Shown in pieces: positions 20,088 to 31,762 of a DNA stretch of 64,000 nucleotides. Position numbers and translations under genes: made by a program. This DNA is from Microplitis mediator. Lineage: Eukaryota > Arthropoda > Insecta > Hymenoptera > Braconidae. The notes below the pieces were generated by a model that made no database searches, had not been told where the DNA came from, and was given only the letters and a program-made list of their open reading frames with translations. The stretch covers positions 7,052,348-7,116,347 of the forward strand of contig NC_079974.1 of NCBI RefSeq assembly GCF_029852145.1, read 5' to 3'. Every line of letters starts with the position of its first letter. Within the stretch, counting starts at the first letter, position 1.

Positions 20088-20907
20088 TGTTACATCCTGG
20101 AGTCGTGTCGGCTTGTGAGTTGCCGGCGCGAATTATTTGAATTGGACGTGACTGTAGATCTTCGGATACGGGGTAGTTCTCGAAAGCTCGAAATAACTTG
20201 GTCGTAATTTACAGAATAAATATGTTTGATTTATTCATATAAAATAGAATAGTCGAAGAATTTGGATAAATATACACGTGAGTTTACAATTATTATGTGA
20301 CAAATAACTTCGTGTCAAAAGAATAATATAATCGATTTAAACCGGGAGTTTACTTGCGTGTTATAAGCCACACTACTATAATTTCTGGTTGATGTGAGAG
20401 AGTACGAGTGTGAGCTGAGCTGCGTGATGCATTGGGCATCGGCTTTTTATATCTTTACATGAGCCAACACCCTAGAGAAAAGTGGGATAAGGTTTTAGGG
20501 CCTTATTCCCAAAAAGAGGGAGTTCGTTATCATCGTTCGACGCGGATGCTGTTGCGTCAGCAGTCGGACGATGTTTTTCAATGTTTTCACTTTTTCGTGG
20601 AAAAACTAATTTCACTTTTTATATCCTTTTAACAGTCATTATTTGTCGTACAATTATTCTTATCTATTTTTATTCATTAACATTTTTTTAGAGAAATTGT
20701 CGATGATGAATAAATATTATAATGTATTAAAAATATCTTATCTATTTGACTATTTTTAAGTGCATACTTATAAATATTTATTATAAAGAAAATATATTAT
20801 TATTCTATTATTTAAATATATCGATTTGGTGGGTCTCAGGTCGGTCTATTATTATTTAAGATTTAACAATTGGCAGAGCCATCTGATGAGCAGGCTGGGA
20901 CGTAACA
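20088..20907 (-). repeat. 5' LTR of the envelope-bearing Ty3 element
   Basis: Plus-strand ends are TGTTACATCC and GGGACGTAACA, an imperfect terminal inversion with TG...CA. On the minus strand a TATAAAAA box lies at 20444-20451 and an AATAAA signal near 20230, in the right order for promoter then poly(A). No second copy is present in the window. Confidence 0.7.
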
Positions 20908-21949
20908 ACTTGATAAAAATTTTATAAATTTTTTTCCGTTGGTCAAATTTCATTTAAGTATGAAAGAAAACTTCTGACCGAATTTTATCCACATCCGAAT
21001 GGGTCGATTCCACCTATCGGTCAATTTGACGTGGACTGACCCATATTTTGATAAAAAATATAATGATTTGTAAAGAGGTCTCATAACATTTTGCAATGAG
21101 TCTGATAAATTTTCCGAAACAGTAAAAAAAAATCGGTCTATCGGTTGACCCTGCGGGCCAGCCCCAAAACTTTCCGCTGTTTTCGAGCTCGAGGAGCACG
21201 TTGTTGTCGATATATTTTCGAGCTCTTCGAGCACGAAAATACTTTTGTATGCCATTCTTTTCGAAAAAAACCGTTTTTTACCATTTTTTCTTCTAAGATA
21301 TCTCGCGAACGAATTAACCAATTGAGACGGTTGGGGTGGCAATCGACGCGTTTTATCAAGTTCTAAAGCTGATCAAATTTTGAAATGGATTTATCGAGTC
21401 GATTTTGAGAAATATTAAAAAAACCAAAAAAAAAAAATTTTTTCTTAATTCTTTCGTTTTCGGTTTCTCTTTAACGAATGAACCGATTTTGATGGTTGAG
21501 GTGGCATTCGACTCGGCTTATAAAGTTTTAGAGCTGATTAGATTTTGGAATCAATCCATTGAGCAAATGAAAAGTTTTCAAAAAAAAACATTTATGAAAA
21601 AATTTTATTTTTGAAATATCTCCGAACGCACCCTACCGATTAAGCTCAAATTTTCACAGCTTTTATATATCAACAAACCGCATCGAATGACACCTTAACG
21701 ATCAAAATCAGTTCATCCGTTCAAATGATACAAGTATTTACATACGTACGTACGTACGTACGTACATACGTACATACATACACTCGGACATCATCGTGGA
21801 ATTAGTCAGAATAGCTTCCTAGAACCTCAAAACGTCGAGATCTGATAGAAATTCGGTTTTCGCAAATTGGACAGAAACCAATAACTTCCCGAATTTTTGA
21901 AAATTTTCAGTTTTCTTAGCGGGAAGTTGAAAATTTAGAAAATTTTTGT
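20908..21949. repeat. Decayed dispersed repeat with ACGT microsatellite
   Basis: No convincing gene. Phrases such as CGAACGAATTAACCAATTGA and the similar AACGAATGAACCGATTTTGA recur within it, so it looks like an old repeat. A TACG/TACA simple repeat occupies about 21739-21782. Confidence 0.45.
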
Positions 21950-22151
21950 CTCGAGCTATTTTTATGATTATGCAGTAACCGTAATTAAAAAAAATTGTTT
22001 TGCTTGACGATCTCAAAACTAGAGATTTCAAGCTGTAAAGTGCTTTTTTCGATTTTTTGAGACGACCATTTTTCACGAAAATACAGCCTTCCATATATCA
22101 CTAAAAAGTTAATAAAATTTTTTGGTTCCTTTAATTTGTTGGATAAGTGTA
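21950..22151 (-). repeat. Terminal fragment of a foldback element
   Basis: The sequence from AGAGATTTCAAGCTGTAAAG through ACAGCCTTCCATATATCACT to CCTTTAATTTGTTGGATAAG and a final TGTA closely parallels the right end of the foldback element at 55135-55270. It is a truncated or diverged member of that family. Confidence 0.6.
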
Positions 22152-22622
22152 AATGAAATTCGGCACGTATGTCAAATAAGTATACTTATCTTTTGTGGAA
22201 ATAGCTTGACCAAATTCGGAGACGAGCCAAACTTGTTGATTACTTTGAGAATTGTGTTTCTTTGAAATTTTCCGGATTTGAACAAAAATTAGACACACGG
22301 AAAAAAATTAGCTTTAAAAATTAATGCTTGGAATTATAATCCGGAATCTGAATGTTAAAATAGATAATTTTAACATTTCAAGCAATAAACTTTATGATAC
22401 AGATCATAAATTTTTAATGTTTAAGTTACGATTTTTAAAGTTCAAATTTAAAGTTTAAAATAAAATATAATAAACTTAAAATTTTAACCTATTGACAATA
22501 TGACAATATGACGCTCATTTATCAAAACAGTACTCACTATATAAACATTATCTTTATCCGAAGATGCATTTGAGTTAAGAAAACACGCATAACAAGAGAT
22601 ACGGAATTCATTTAGTGTAGAT
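22152..22622. other. AT-rich spacer, no gene seen
   Basis: A/T-rich sequence with several TTTAAA-like inverted words and no coding signal. Confidence 0.5.
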
Positions 22623-23090
22623 TTAGACGTACAATAATTGGGCAATTGATTTCAAGTTTTTATCGCTGATACTAAGAACGATTTCTCGTACATGACATTT
22701 ATGATAGGTTGGTAATACTAGATAATCTTGGCGAACCTCACTTCTACGATAGCGAGTCTCAAGTATACGCAAATTTTGACTAATTAATTGCTTTTGATTC
22801 AAATATCGTGCCTTATAAACGAGACATGATAGGAAAAACTCACGTCTGACTTTCAGAGTAAGCCAATTTAGTTCTTTATAATATGGTGTAACATGCGCAT
22901 ATCTATACATCACAAATAAAACGCATGCAAGCATTTAGTTTTCGCTGAAGTCTTATCTGCTGCTGACCTGTAATGTCAGTGTATACCGCTGCACAATGAT
23001 CGAAAATAGGAAAAATTAGCGTAGTAATTAACTTTTGTTTTATTGGGAAACTAAATACTTTGCTATTTGTGAATAATAACATTTTCTGAT
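22623..23090 (-). pseudogene. LINE reverse transcriptase C-terminal fragment
   Basis: On the minus strand the sequence from 23090 reads like the end of a Jockey/CR1-type RT (LITTLIFPIFDHC, then YTDITGQQQIRLQRKL). It then continues after a frame change as YRYAHVTPYYKELNWLTL and RREFFLSCLVYKARYL to 22623. The thumb-region pattern and the R-x5-L-VYK block are characteristic. At least one frameshift and one stop are present, and both ends are truncated. Confidence 0.6.
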
Positions 23091-24870
23091 CACTTTATAA
23101 TTATATTATTTGCTGTTTTTCAATTTATATAGTTCATTTTTTTTTCGCGCACACGTTCAACGGTTTTCGTAGTTTCATTTGCAACTCATTTTTTAGGTAG
23201 ATTTTTTTAAAAATCTAATTATTGTATTTGTCCTCATGGTCGATTTTTCAAGGAATGCCGTCATAAATTATCATAATTAGTTGAGTAGAGTTCAAAAATA
23301 CCGTTCGTTAAAAAATTTATATATGTATGTATATATATTTATGTAATTGAACGGACTTTTGAGGACACGATTGCGTTTACAATTCTCATCCGATCTTAAA
23401 GAAATTTTCTACACTTATTTTATGTGTGATTACCACGGTTAAGTTCGAAGATGGGCTGAATCGGTCGATTTTTCGAAAAAATCCGTTTTTAATCACTTTT
23501 AAAGTCCATATAACTTTAAAACTAAAACTCATAGATGATTTCTGTAAAAACTATTTTAAAGCTTGACTAATAAGCTTCAATTTATGACCTTAAACTTTAT
23601 ATTTCGACCATTTCTTCCAATAATTTGATAGCCTTGAAAATTTTAATGGAATCAAAAAATGTTGAAAATATGGTTTTCATTCCACATAACTTATGCTTGG
23701 CCCATTATAATCCAGTTTCGTCAGTTGTATTTTATTGTACACAAAATAACCTGTAAATTTCACTGCTATTTCATATTTTAAAAGTATTTGTTTTATTATT
23801 TATGATGTTTCAATCGTACCTGTACGTCCTATAATTCTAACTGGTCTTGTCATCGTAATAGCGATTTCAATTATGATCTCATACTAATTAAATTTTCTAT
23901 ACTTTGTTTTCATGAAGGTTAGTTTGGTACATTACCTATATAATGTTTTGTCAAATCAACTATCTGAACTTCTCTATCGAAAATAGTCGTTGTCTTATTT
24001 TGCCCTCACTCTTAGAAAACAAGCCTAATTTCATATCATGGCTATTATACACTAACATGTATCACAAAATATGTATGTATGGAACTTTTTATATAAATTA
24101 ATTGGAAAATCCACCTTCCATTTCGGCTGCCAAATGACCCTTTTTTAAATTGAATTTTTAAAATTATGCACCGACAGAATTATGAAATTTCTTCAACTGC
24201 ATTTATAATAATTTTTTTCTGTCAATTTTTGATTGTATAATTTAAAAGAAAATTAATTTCTTGATGTCTGCTATTGTCAGCATCATGTGAAACTTTATTT
24301 ATTTCCGTCGACAAAGTTAATTTTCACTATTGACTAACGATAAAATTTAACGATTACTTCTGTCAAAGCTTTATATTTAAATGATTTTGAAAAATCCATC
24401 TCTTATTATCATGATCATTCTAGATATTTAATATTTTTACTAAAACTTAATTTTTTTATTCTTCGAACGATGAATATTCAAGCTTTGGCTGCTAATTTTT
24501 TGAGCTTAACTCTCTTGACATATACTTTGTCATTTTTATGATTCGAAATAATAATTTCACTAGCCTAAATCGTAACTTTTAAAATTTAACTATTAGACAC
24601 TACATTTTACCAATTAACATTTTTTTTTATCCTGAAAGCATTAGTTAACAGTATAATTGAGATTCTACAAAAAAAGTTCTTACATTAGCTTTTGACTCTA
24701 CTAATAGTTGAACTGCGATTGGGCTTAATGAAAATAAATTTTCGGAGTACAAAGTATATTAAGAATATAAAAAAATTAATTATTCGATTAAATTTTTAAT
24801 TTCTTCAGAAACTGATTTCAAAATTTAATCAAAATGTAGATTTTTTTTTTTTTTGGTAATATAATATAAT
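23091..24870. repeat. Gene-free DNA with pieces of dispersed repeats
   Basis: About 23186-23260 is the inverted counterpart of the right end of the 852-bp tandem unit (TTGTATTTGTCCTCATGG versus CATGAGGACAAATACAA). Around 24110-24140 the phrase CCATTTCGGCTGCCAAATG matches, inverted, the palindrome near 42410. No gene seen. Confidence 0.5.
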
Positions 24871-25031
24871 CCTTCGCAGATTTGAATCACGGTGGAAACA
24901 CCATGAAAGTGTAAACACCGTGGATCCACCGTTGTTACACGGAGGGTTTGTTCCATTTCACCACCGGGTAATCACAGTGATAGAATGGAACACACCCACC
25001 GTGTTTCCACCGTGATTCAAATCTGCGAGGG
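24871..25031. mobile_element. 161-bp MITE-like element with 32-bp terminal inverted repeats
   Basis: The left end CCTTCGCAGATTTGAATCAC is the complement of the right end, one mismatch aside (CCCTCGCAGATTTGAATCAC when inverted), and the match continues through GGTGGAAACAC. The interior repeats CACCGTG/CACGGTG words. I cannot define a target duplication, so the superfamily is open. Confidence 0.7.
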
Positions 25032-25132
25032 ATAAAATAAATTATATATTTTTTTTTCATACTTCTGCTTAACTTTTAACGGAATAAATACAGAAGATAT
25101 TAAATATTTTATGTTTTTGATTTCATTTTCAG

Positions 25133-25277
25133 AATTTTTCTTGACATTAACCCATCAGCTGGCTCAAAGTCCCAGCGTAAAGACGATGGGAAAAAAAGGA
25201 GAATTGTAGGCTACAGCCCAAAAGTGCTTACATTTGCCAAGGAAATTGCGAGTTTAGAGGAAGAAAAAGGAAATTAA
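25133..25277 (+). CDS. Candidate terminal exon of an unknown gene (48 codons)
   Basis: Preceded by the pyrimidine-rich acceptor TTGATTTCATTTTCAG. Reading from the second base it encodes a K/R-rich tail containing FLDINPSAGSKSQRKDDGKK and YSPKVLTFAKEIASLEEEKG before TAA at 25275. AT-rich DNA and an AATAAA-like signal near 25377 follow. Composition is much more gene-like than the flanks. The upstream exons must lie to the left, but I cannot find them. It may be a host gene or an old element. Confidence 0.35.
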
Positions 25278-25465
25278 AAATTAAAAAAAAAGTTATTATT
25301 TAATTAATATTTTCTATTATTTTATATGCTAAACTTGTTTTAATATTCAAAAAATATTAAAGATGAAAGAAGATTTTAATAAAAGATTAATGTTTAAATA
25401 GTTTTTTATAATAAAATTATTTTAATCAAAAGTAATAATTTTTATTTGTATATAAGACTTATACT

Positions 25466-27355
25466 TGTCACGATTGGCGATCGTGATGGGCGTAGGTACG
25501 AATTTCGTATAAAGGTATGAAATAAAAGGGTACTTACAATGGTCAAGGACCGATCTTATGACCTGGGCTCACGTGACCAAATGCTCGATTTATTCTACCT
25601 TATATTCAACTCGCGCCTACACAATATTGTTGAAGACAATATTGATAAAACTCAAAACGATTTCCAATCTATGAGTGTGACTTATTTAATTTCACGATCA
25701 AACGTCGAGCGGTAAACGTAAGATTGTGTACCCCCTACTGTTAACTATCTGTCTGAGCGGCTAAACAGGTAGAAAATAAGGGATAAAGGAAGGTGGGCTG
25801 CCGAAAAGCCTCATGAAGCTAGTATCTTATTGCTAAAGTAAAATTGTCTGAGAAATAATGTTTTTAAGTGTTTATGTTCAAGGGTAATTATTTATTTAAG
25901 ATCCAATATACTCAAAATACAAAAAGGGTTACAAATATTTAAAATAGTCAATGTAAAATAAAGTGTGTCATGCATATGTTTTATAATCGGGTTCAAAATA
26001 TATAAAATAATAAAAATATCAAATAATGATTACAATGGTTAAAACTTACCCTAAACAGGTTTAGGTGAGGTGTCAAGACTATCAGCAGTAACACAGGACA
26101 CTTTTACACAGCGCGTTCTCGCGGTTAAATAATGTGATTCTAATTTATTGATTTATTTAGTTTATTATAATTTGTTCTAATTATTTATGCGTTTCAAAGG
26201 CTTCATAGTAATTGTAAATTAATTGACAGTCTTCGCTTTTTCGCGGTAAAATAAAATGTAAATTTGTTTTAAAATCTTCGCGTATTTTCGCGGTAAAATA
26301 ATTCTTTAAAATCTTCGCTTTTCTCGCGGTAAAATATTATTCAATGTATTTAAATTCTTCGCATTTCTCGCGATAAAATATTCTTTGATTCTTCACGTTT
26401 TTCGTGGTACAATTCAATATTAAAATAAAAATGAAATTAAATGGATTAAAATAAGATGAAGATAATCAATGCTGTACCGGTGCTAAACGGTTGATATTAG
26501 TTCACGACTTACAACGATCAAGGACCAATCGTACGATCTGGGCTCACGTGATCGGATGCTATACACTAATATCGCGTTGATTATGCTTCTGAAGCTAGTA
26601 GAAAATAATATGCCGATTATACGAGTGCTTACGACGATCAAGGACCGATCCAATGATCTGGGCTCACGTGACCGAATGCTCAATCGGGATATCATTCCTC
26701 TAGCCACGAACACCGTCAAGTGTCCGGAGTTTAGTATGGTTCAGAGTTTGATTCCCAAAAGAACTGATGAGCTAAAGTCCATGGTCTTTTTATATGGTCT
26801 TCACCTATGAAAAGTGGTGGTAACTTGTTTCTCATACGAAAAGACTCGGACCCACTCGAAAGTTCTAGGCTCATGCACACGTGTGATCCCTGGGAAATAG
26901 ATTTTGACTATTGAGTAGGCCGATGACTTGGCGCCACTCTGCCGCCGAGGAAACCATAAATTTTGGTAGTTTCCATCAGCTTTCTCTAATTTCCAAAAAT
27001 CACATGCAGGTGCACATGAGTTGGGTGGTCTATAGTTTTTAAGAAGAAAATCAAAGAAAGATTACCGCTCCTATGCTTAGATTCTTAAATGGGAACGGAT
27101 ACATAAATTTTAAAAGTACGTTAAGTAAAAATGATGAAATTTAAAGGAAAAAGAAATCGATAATAAACGTGGTCCATTAGTACAACACGACCTAATTGTA
27201 AAGCGTTGACAACGCTCAGGTAGGTATATTTGTCCGGTACGACTGCTGGCGTCAGTAAGTCGGACGTCATAAAAAAGGTCTAAGTGCAAGAGATCTTAGT
27301 GTGTACTTATTTGGGATGAAAAATAATAAAATTTTTGAATGTAGCAGCCGTGACA
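25466..27355. repeat. Probable solo LTR, 1.89 kb
   Basis: The ends are TGTCACG and CGTGACA, a 7-bp inversion with TG...CA, and both are flanked by TACT (25462-25465 and 27356-27359), a 4-bp target duplication. No coding sequence lies inside. The interior has two repeat families: a word containing GATCAAGGACC and GGGCTCACGTGA at about 25540, 26516 and 26636, and a TCGCGGTAAAATA word several times in 26104-26415. This fits a recombined LTR of an element not otherwise present here. Confidence 0.6.
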
Positions 27356-27359
27356 TACT

Positions 27360-28308
27360 CCTTATTTTAATAATAATTTTGTCGCCTAAAAGACTGAAAA
27401 ATCAGTTTTTGATTTATGATACGCGAATTCAAACAATCCCGTAATGATTTCAAATCCATGTTGTTAAACTTTTGTTTCGTAGGGATAAAGTTATCAAAAT
27501 TGTGTGCAAGTTTTAAATCTTAAGATTTGAAACTCTTAAGTTTATAAATTATTATTGTAGAAACTGCCAATACATAAACAATATACTATAATTATAACAT
27601 TTATCAAAATTTTTCTATATGCACACGCTCTTCTAGGCAATAGGAAGATGCTGCTTTGAACTCTGGATTTTTTTAATATCTCAATTTGAAAAAAGTTATT
27701 ATAAAAATACATTTTTTTAAATTTCTTACTCTCTGGAAAAATAATATCGTAAAAAATTGACAATGATTAATTATTCGCTAAAAGGAAATATTACAAAAGT
27801 TAATAACATTCAAGTTTCACCATTTCAGAGTATTTCCATATATTTATTTATTTATTTATTTCTTTATTTGTATTTTGTTTTTTTTTGATGGAATTTTTTC
27901 CAGAGGGTAAAAAATTTGTAGAAATAAAAGTTTTCTTGATGTAATAACTTTCTTCAAATTGAGCTATCAAGATCAATCAGAGCTCTAAAACTGCGTCTTC
28001 GTATCCCCTAGAAGAGAATGTGCACATGTAAAAATATAAATGACTGTTTAAATATGGCTGATTGTTTAAAATTTGCGGTTTTTACTTTAATAATTTATAA
28101 CTTTGAGAGTTTCAGATATTTAGATTTAAAATAATTGTACAATAATTTTTATAGAAGAGATACGATTTTTCGTATTAAACCGAAGAAAGTACATTGCCAA
28201 TCAAAGTTTATAAATTTATTAGCCATGGTTTCACAAATTCAACACCTTGTATAAGAAATACACGAATTTTTCGTTGTAATTTTCAGATGCACGTGTATTA
28301 TTATTTTA
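27360..28308. other. AT-rich spacer, no gene seen
   Basis: A/T-rich, with a TATT simple repeat at about 27837-27872. No coding signal on either strand. Confidence 0.5.
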
Positions 28309-28679
28309 TTATACAAGTTTAGGTTTTTTCATACTAATAGTTGTTTTCGCAACATCTTCTGGAGCTGCTCGAAGTTGGAGGAAAGCTTTGGTAAAATCAA
28401 CGACAGAAAAGATTCGTTTCCCATGTAAATACGCAGCAAAATCATCTATATATCGAAGCGCATATTTATCAATAAGAGTACGGTCATTGAATGGGCGATA
28501 ATCGCCACATGGTCTCCATCCACCGTCCTTCTGCTGGACCATGTGTAATGGCGATGACCAAGCACTCTGCGGTGGCCGACAAATGCCTTGCTCAATCATT
28601 TTACGGAACTCGTCTTGAGCAATTTTTAATTTGTCCGGTGATAAGCGACGAGCTTGGCTAGAAACAGGTGGACCAAGTT
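28309..28679 (-). pseudogene. Ty3/gypsy RT fragment
   Basis: On the minus strand from 28679 it encodes LGPPVSSQARRLSPDKL, then EQGICRPPQSAWSSPLHMVQ, GGWRPCGDYRPFNDRT and FSVVDFTKAFLQL. These are the N-terminal RT blocks of a Ty3/gypsy polymerase of a different subfamily from the two large elements here. It lacks the catalytic box and the rest of pol. Both ends are abrupt. Confidence 0.75.
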
Positions 28680-29112
28680 GTCACGTAACCATTCAAATTA
28701 ATTTATAAGTAATTAGTATTGAGAATTAAAAATAGTATTAAGTTCAAATTTGAATGGTTACGCGGGCATTTCGTTGCCACGCCGGTGCTGAGACAGCGTT
28801 TGCTCGCGCATGCGCGCGGCGTGAATGAGAGCACGTGTGTGCCAAAATTTTAATTTACAATTTAAAAATAATTACATTTAATATTTATTGTTTAAATGGG
28901 AATATTTATTATTTTGCGTTATTCGAGGGACATAATGTGTGGGCACGTTATGCCCCAATCATTGTTTTTATTTTAGTTAGTTCAAATTTCATATCCAGGT
29001 ATTGAGGAGATGACAAATATTGACCGCAGAGGAGGGGAAAAATCAATATTTTCTCCTGCGATATCGATGGATAACATGCGATTTTAAATAATTATGATTT
29101 GATTAAATATAT
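28680..29112. other. Non-coding DNA with two inverted repeats
   Basis: CGTAACCATTCAAATT near 28684 is inverted at about 28745 (AATTTGAATGGTTACG), and a second hairpin, GGGACATAATGTG...CACGTTATGCCCC, lies near 28930. They may be remains of an LTR. No gene seen. Confidence 0.4.
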
Positions 29113-29943
29113 TGTTACGATGTTGACATCGTACGCCTCCGTTTGTCATTGGGACAGAACTGTCACATGACTAGTGCGACAGTTCTGTCTATAAAAGAGC
29201 GCGTTAACGTGCGATCGGAGCTTTTTCGTCGTTAGCTTTGAATAGACAGTTGAGTTCATATTCACTGCTAATTGTCACGTAGTAATTGACCTGTTCACTG
29301 ATCGTCATTACTGCTTATTAATTTGTTCTTAACTCATATTTGTTGGTAACTCGTCTAGTGTCCGCGGTAATTAGTTAAATAAATTATCCAGTATTTATTA
29401 GATCATATTTGTTTGCAATAAATAATAACTCATATCTGTTGTTATACCGAAGACGGTTATTTGAATAAATTGGTAGAAAGACCTGTACCGTTAAGTACAG
29501 TAACGATATTGGTAAACTAGTGTGTGGGTGCGACGTGGCATAATAGATAATTATTAGTTAAATAAATAATTATTCTATTAACTGAAACCAGTGTTTGAGT
29601 GAATTCACCTGTGCTTTCCTAAGTCCACATTAGACAATTAAGGGTCTTCTTAGCCAATACATTGGGTACCAGTATCACGATCCAAGGAGGCGATTTCCAA
29701 GGATCAACCAGTTGCCAGTCCAAGGACATCCAGGACTACATCCATCTCCGAACTCAATCTTAGGCTGAGTACTAGTATTAGTTTAGAATTGTAAGGCCAG
29801 TTCGGGTAAATTAATTTAGTGCTAAGGCATTATTAAATTAAATTCAAGAAGTCAGAGTTTCATAAGAGCTAGCGGGGCAAACTTTGACCCACTAACTGCA
29901 CCCTTCCACCACTAAGTGCAGGATAACGTACCCCAGCGTTACA
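29113..29943 (+). repeat. 5' LTR of the second Ty3 element
   Basis: Starts TGTTACGATG and ends CAGCGTTACA. TATAAAA lies at 29190-29196. Just upstream is an inverted repeat, ACAGAACTGTC (29154-29164) and GACAGTTCTGT (29178-29188), conserved in the other LTR. The primer site starts one base after the LTR. Confidence 0.88.
29190..29196 (+). promoter_or_regulatory. LTR TATA box
   Basis: TATAAAA followed by GAGCGCG, preceded by the ACAGAACTGTC inverted repeat. The same block recurs in the second LTR near 38927, so it is conserved between copies that have otherwise diverged. Confidence 0.65.
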
Positions 29944-29944
29944 A

Positions 29945-29958
29945 TGGCGCCCAACGGG
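29945..29958 (+). other. Primer-binding site, probable tRNA-Lys
   Basis: TGGCGCCCAACGGG lies one base after the LTR end. TGGCGCCCAAC is the classic start of lysine-tRNA primer sites in gypsy-type elements. Confidence 0.75.
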
Positions 29959-31762
29959 TTTTTATTAATTAATTAATTAATTAAGCCAAAAATTAACATC
30001 ATTTAATTATATAAATTCAATTAATCACTGTATAGTTAGATCTTTTGGACATAAAATCAATAATTTTCGAGTAGAGTCCACGAAAAAAGAATAAGAACAC
30101 CGGACAAAGAATTGTCGAGTATCAAGAAGGTTCAATTCGAGAAATTGTTCCCGAAAATTCCTAAGGCCTTGACTTTTTTGGCGTTTTATCAGTAAGAAAA
30201 CGCACACTACCAGTTTTTCTAGATTTTTCGCTCTAAAAATATAATTTTTTTTTTCATTTTTAATTTATCTTTTTTGTTTATTTTTTGTTCAAAAAAAAAA
30301 AAAACAGATTTTTCAGTTAATTTTTCAGTAAAAATTACATTTTTTGTTTAAAATTATCTCTAAAAATTAGAGAAACAAAAGAAAAATTACCCGGGATTAA
30401 ATTTTTCTAGAAATTTCTTTTCGCCCGGGAACAACAAAGAAAAGGTGATAAAAACACGCTTCCGGTAGTATAAATCAAGTTTAATTTTTCAAATAGGAAA
30501 AATATAAATTCCGTTGGAATTGAAAATCAACATAAACCGGAAATAGATTTAAGTCTAAAATTGTTAAGTGAAGTGAATAGTGCAGTGCTTAACATTGTAA
30601 ATTAATTATAAGCAATTTTGTAAACTATCTAATAATAAGATTACATTTAAGTATAAGATAGAAAATTATTTGTTAAAATTAAACAAATAATATACCGGAT
30701 ATAGAAAAAATTAAGTCTTTATACAAATAAAATCAAAAGAACCAGTAAATTTTAAAGTAAAATAAGTTACAAAAGAATTAAATAAAGATTAAAATCTGAA
30801 TACAAAAACACAGAACACTAGCAGCTGTGTAAATAAAAATTCTCTTAGTAACAGGAAATAAAGACTTAAGATTTTACTAAATAAAGTAAAAATAAAACTC
30901 GACTTAAGAACAAGAAAATAAATACGAGACAAATACCCGAACAGCCAGGTTGACTCATTGTTATGATTAAGTTATTATTGTAACACAAGAATATCGACAC
31001 AAAACAGATTAGGCGATAATCCGCAAACGCGTGAAAATTTTAAATTCAAATTATATGTTTCAGAAGATCGCCTAGGAATTCATCAACCTTACTGCCGGAA
31101 TAGTAGAAACCCAACAATCAAATCATTGATTTACCGCCACCTATCAGAGTAATAAATAACCGTATTTATTAGACAAAGAAACATATAAAAAAGTTGATGA
31201 CAGATATTTTATTACGCATCACAAGTCACAGGCATTTCAAAGAAAAAATCTTTTTTGCTCTTCAGTAAATAAATAAAATAGAAGCAGTTTATTAAAAAAG
31301 TTATCAATAAAAGCCGAATATCACAAAGTAGTAAAATACATTTAATACGAGTAATAAACGTATAGAGAAACGTAAAATAAAATATATTACGAGATATAAA
31401 ATTCAGGTTATCCACGTGCTCGCATATTAAAAGTTATTGATTTTAATTATTTTTATTTAAAATTTAACAGTAAAATAAATAGAAAAATATAAATTAAAAT
31501 TTATATTGTACCAGTAGTTATTATTTTCATTTTTTTTGCAAATAAAATTTTTGTTTAATCCACCTACGTGACCGCGAATAATAATACAGAATTATTGTAA
31601 GTCAACAGGTTTATTACGACGGAGATTCTGGTCAGCGTGCAACAAGGAAACGTTGTTAAAACTTTATCTCTCAATTAATTGATTTTTGTGTTTATTTTTT
31701 TCTCATTTTATTTTTTTTTTCATTTTATTTCGCGTCGGAATTTAAATTTCTGTTTATTCAAA
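29959..31762 (+). other. Long (1.8-kb) untranslated leader
   Basis: A/T-rich, stop-rich sequence between primer site and Gag with no open frame of note on the plus strand. Unusually long for a Ty3 leader. It may hold packaging signals or an intron, but I see no clear splice pair. Confidence 0.45.

Larger units (their letters stand above)
2769..20907 (-). mobile_element. Envelope-bearing Ty3/gypsy element, degraded, split by a BEL insertion
   Basis: Read on the minus strand from 20907 the order is LTR (20088-20907), tRNA-type primer site (20052-20069), Gag (19377-18073), protease (18190-17222), RT (about 17245-16551 continuing at 9450), RNase H (to 8926), a very long polar linker (8925-6202), integrase (6201-4917) and Env (4784-2769). 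The BEL/Pao element at 9456-16545 splits the RT codon series. The reading frame resumes exactly when one copy of the 5-bp duplication AATTG is removed, which shows both halves are one element. Stops at 8926, 8443, 6202 and 4515 and frameshifts near 17230 and 5640 make it non-autonomous. The downstream LTR is not visible. Confidence 0.85.

Noticed and set aside
21145..21366. Several overlapping 61-130-codon ORFs on both strands
   Set aside because: Mutually overlapping frames in a decayed dispersed repeat, with no conserved motif.
26483..26810. Overlapping small ORFs in the solo LTR
   Set aside because: They follow the internal repeat words on both strands and have no start context or family pattern.
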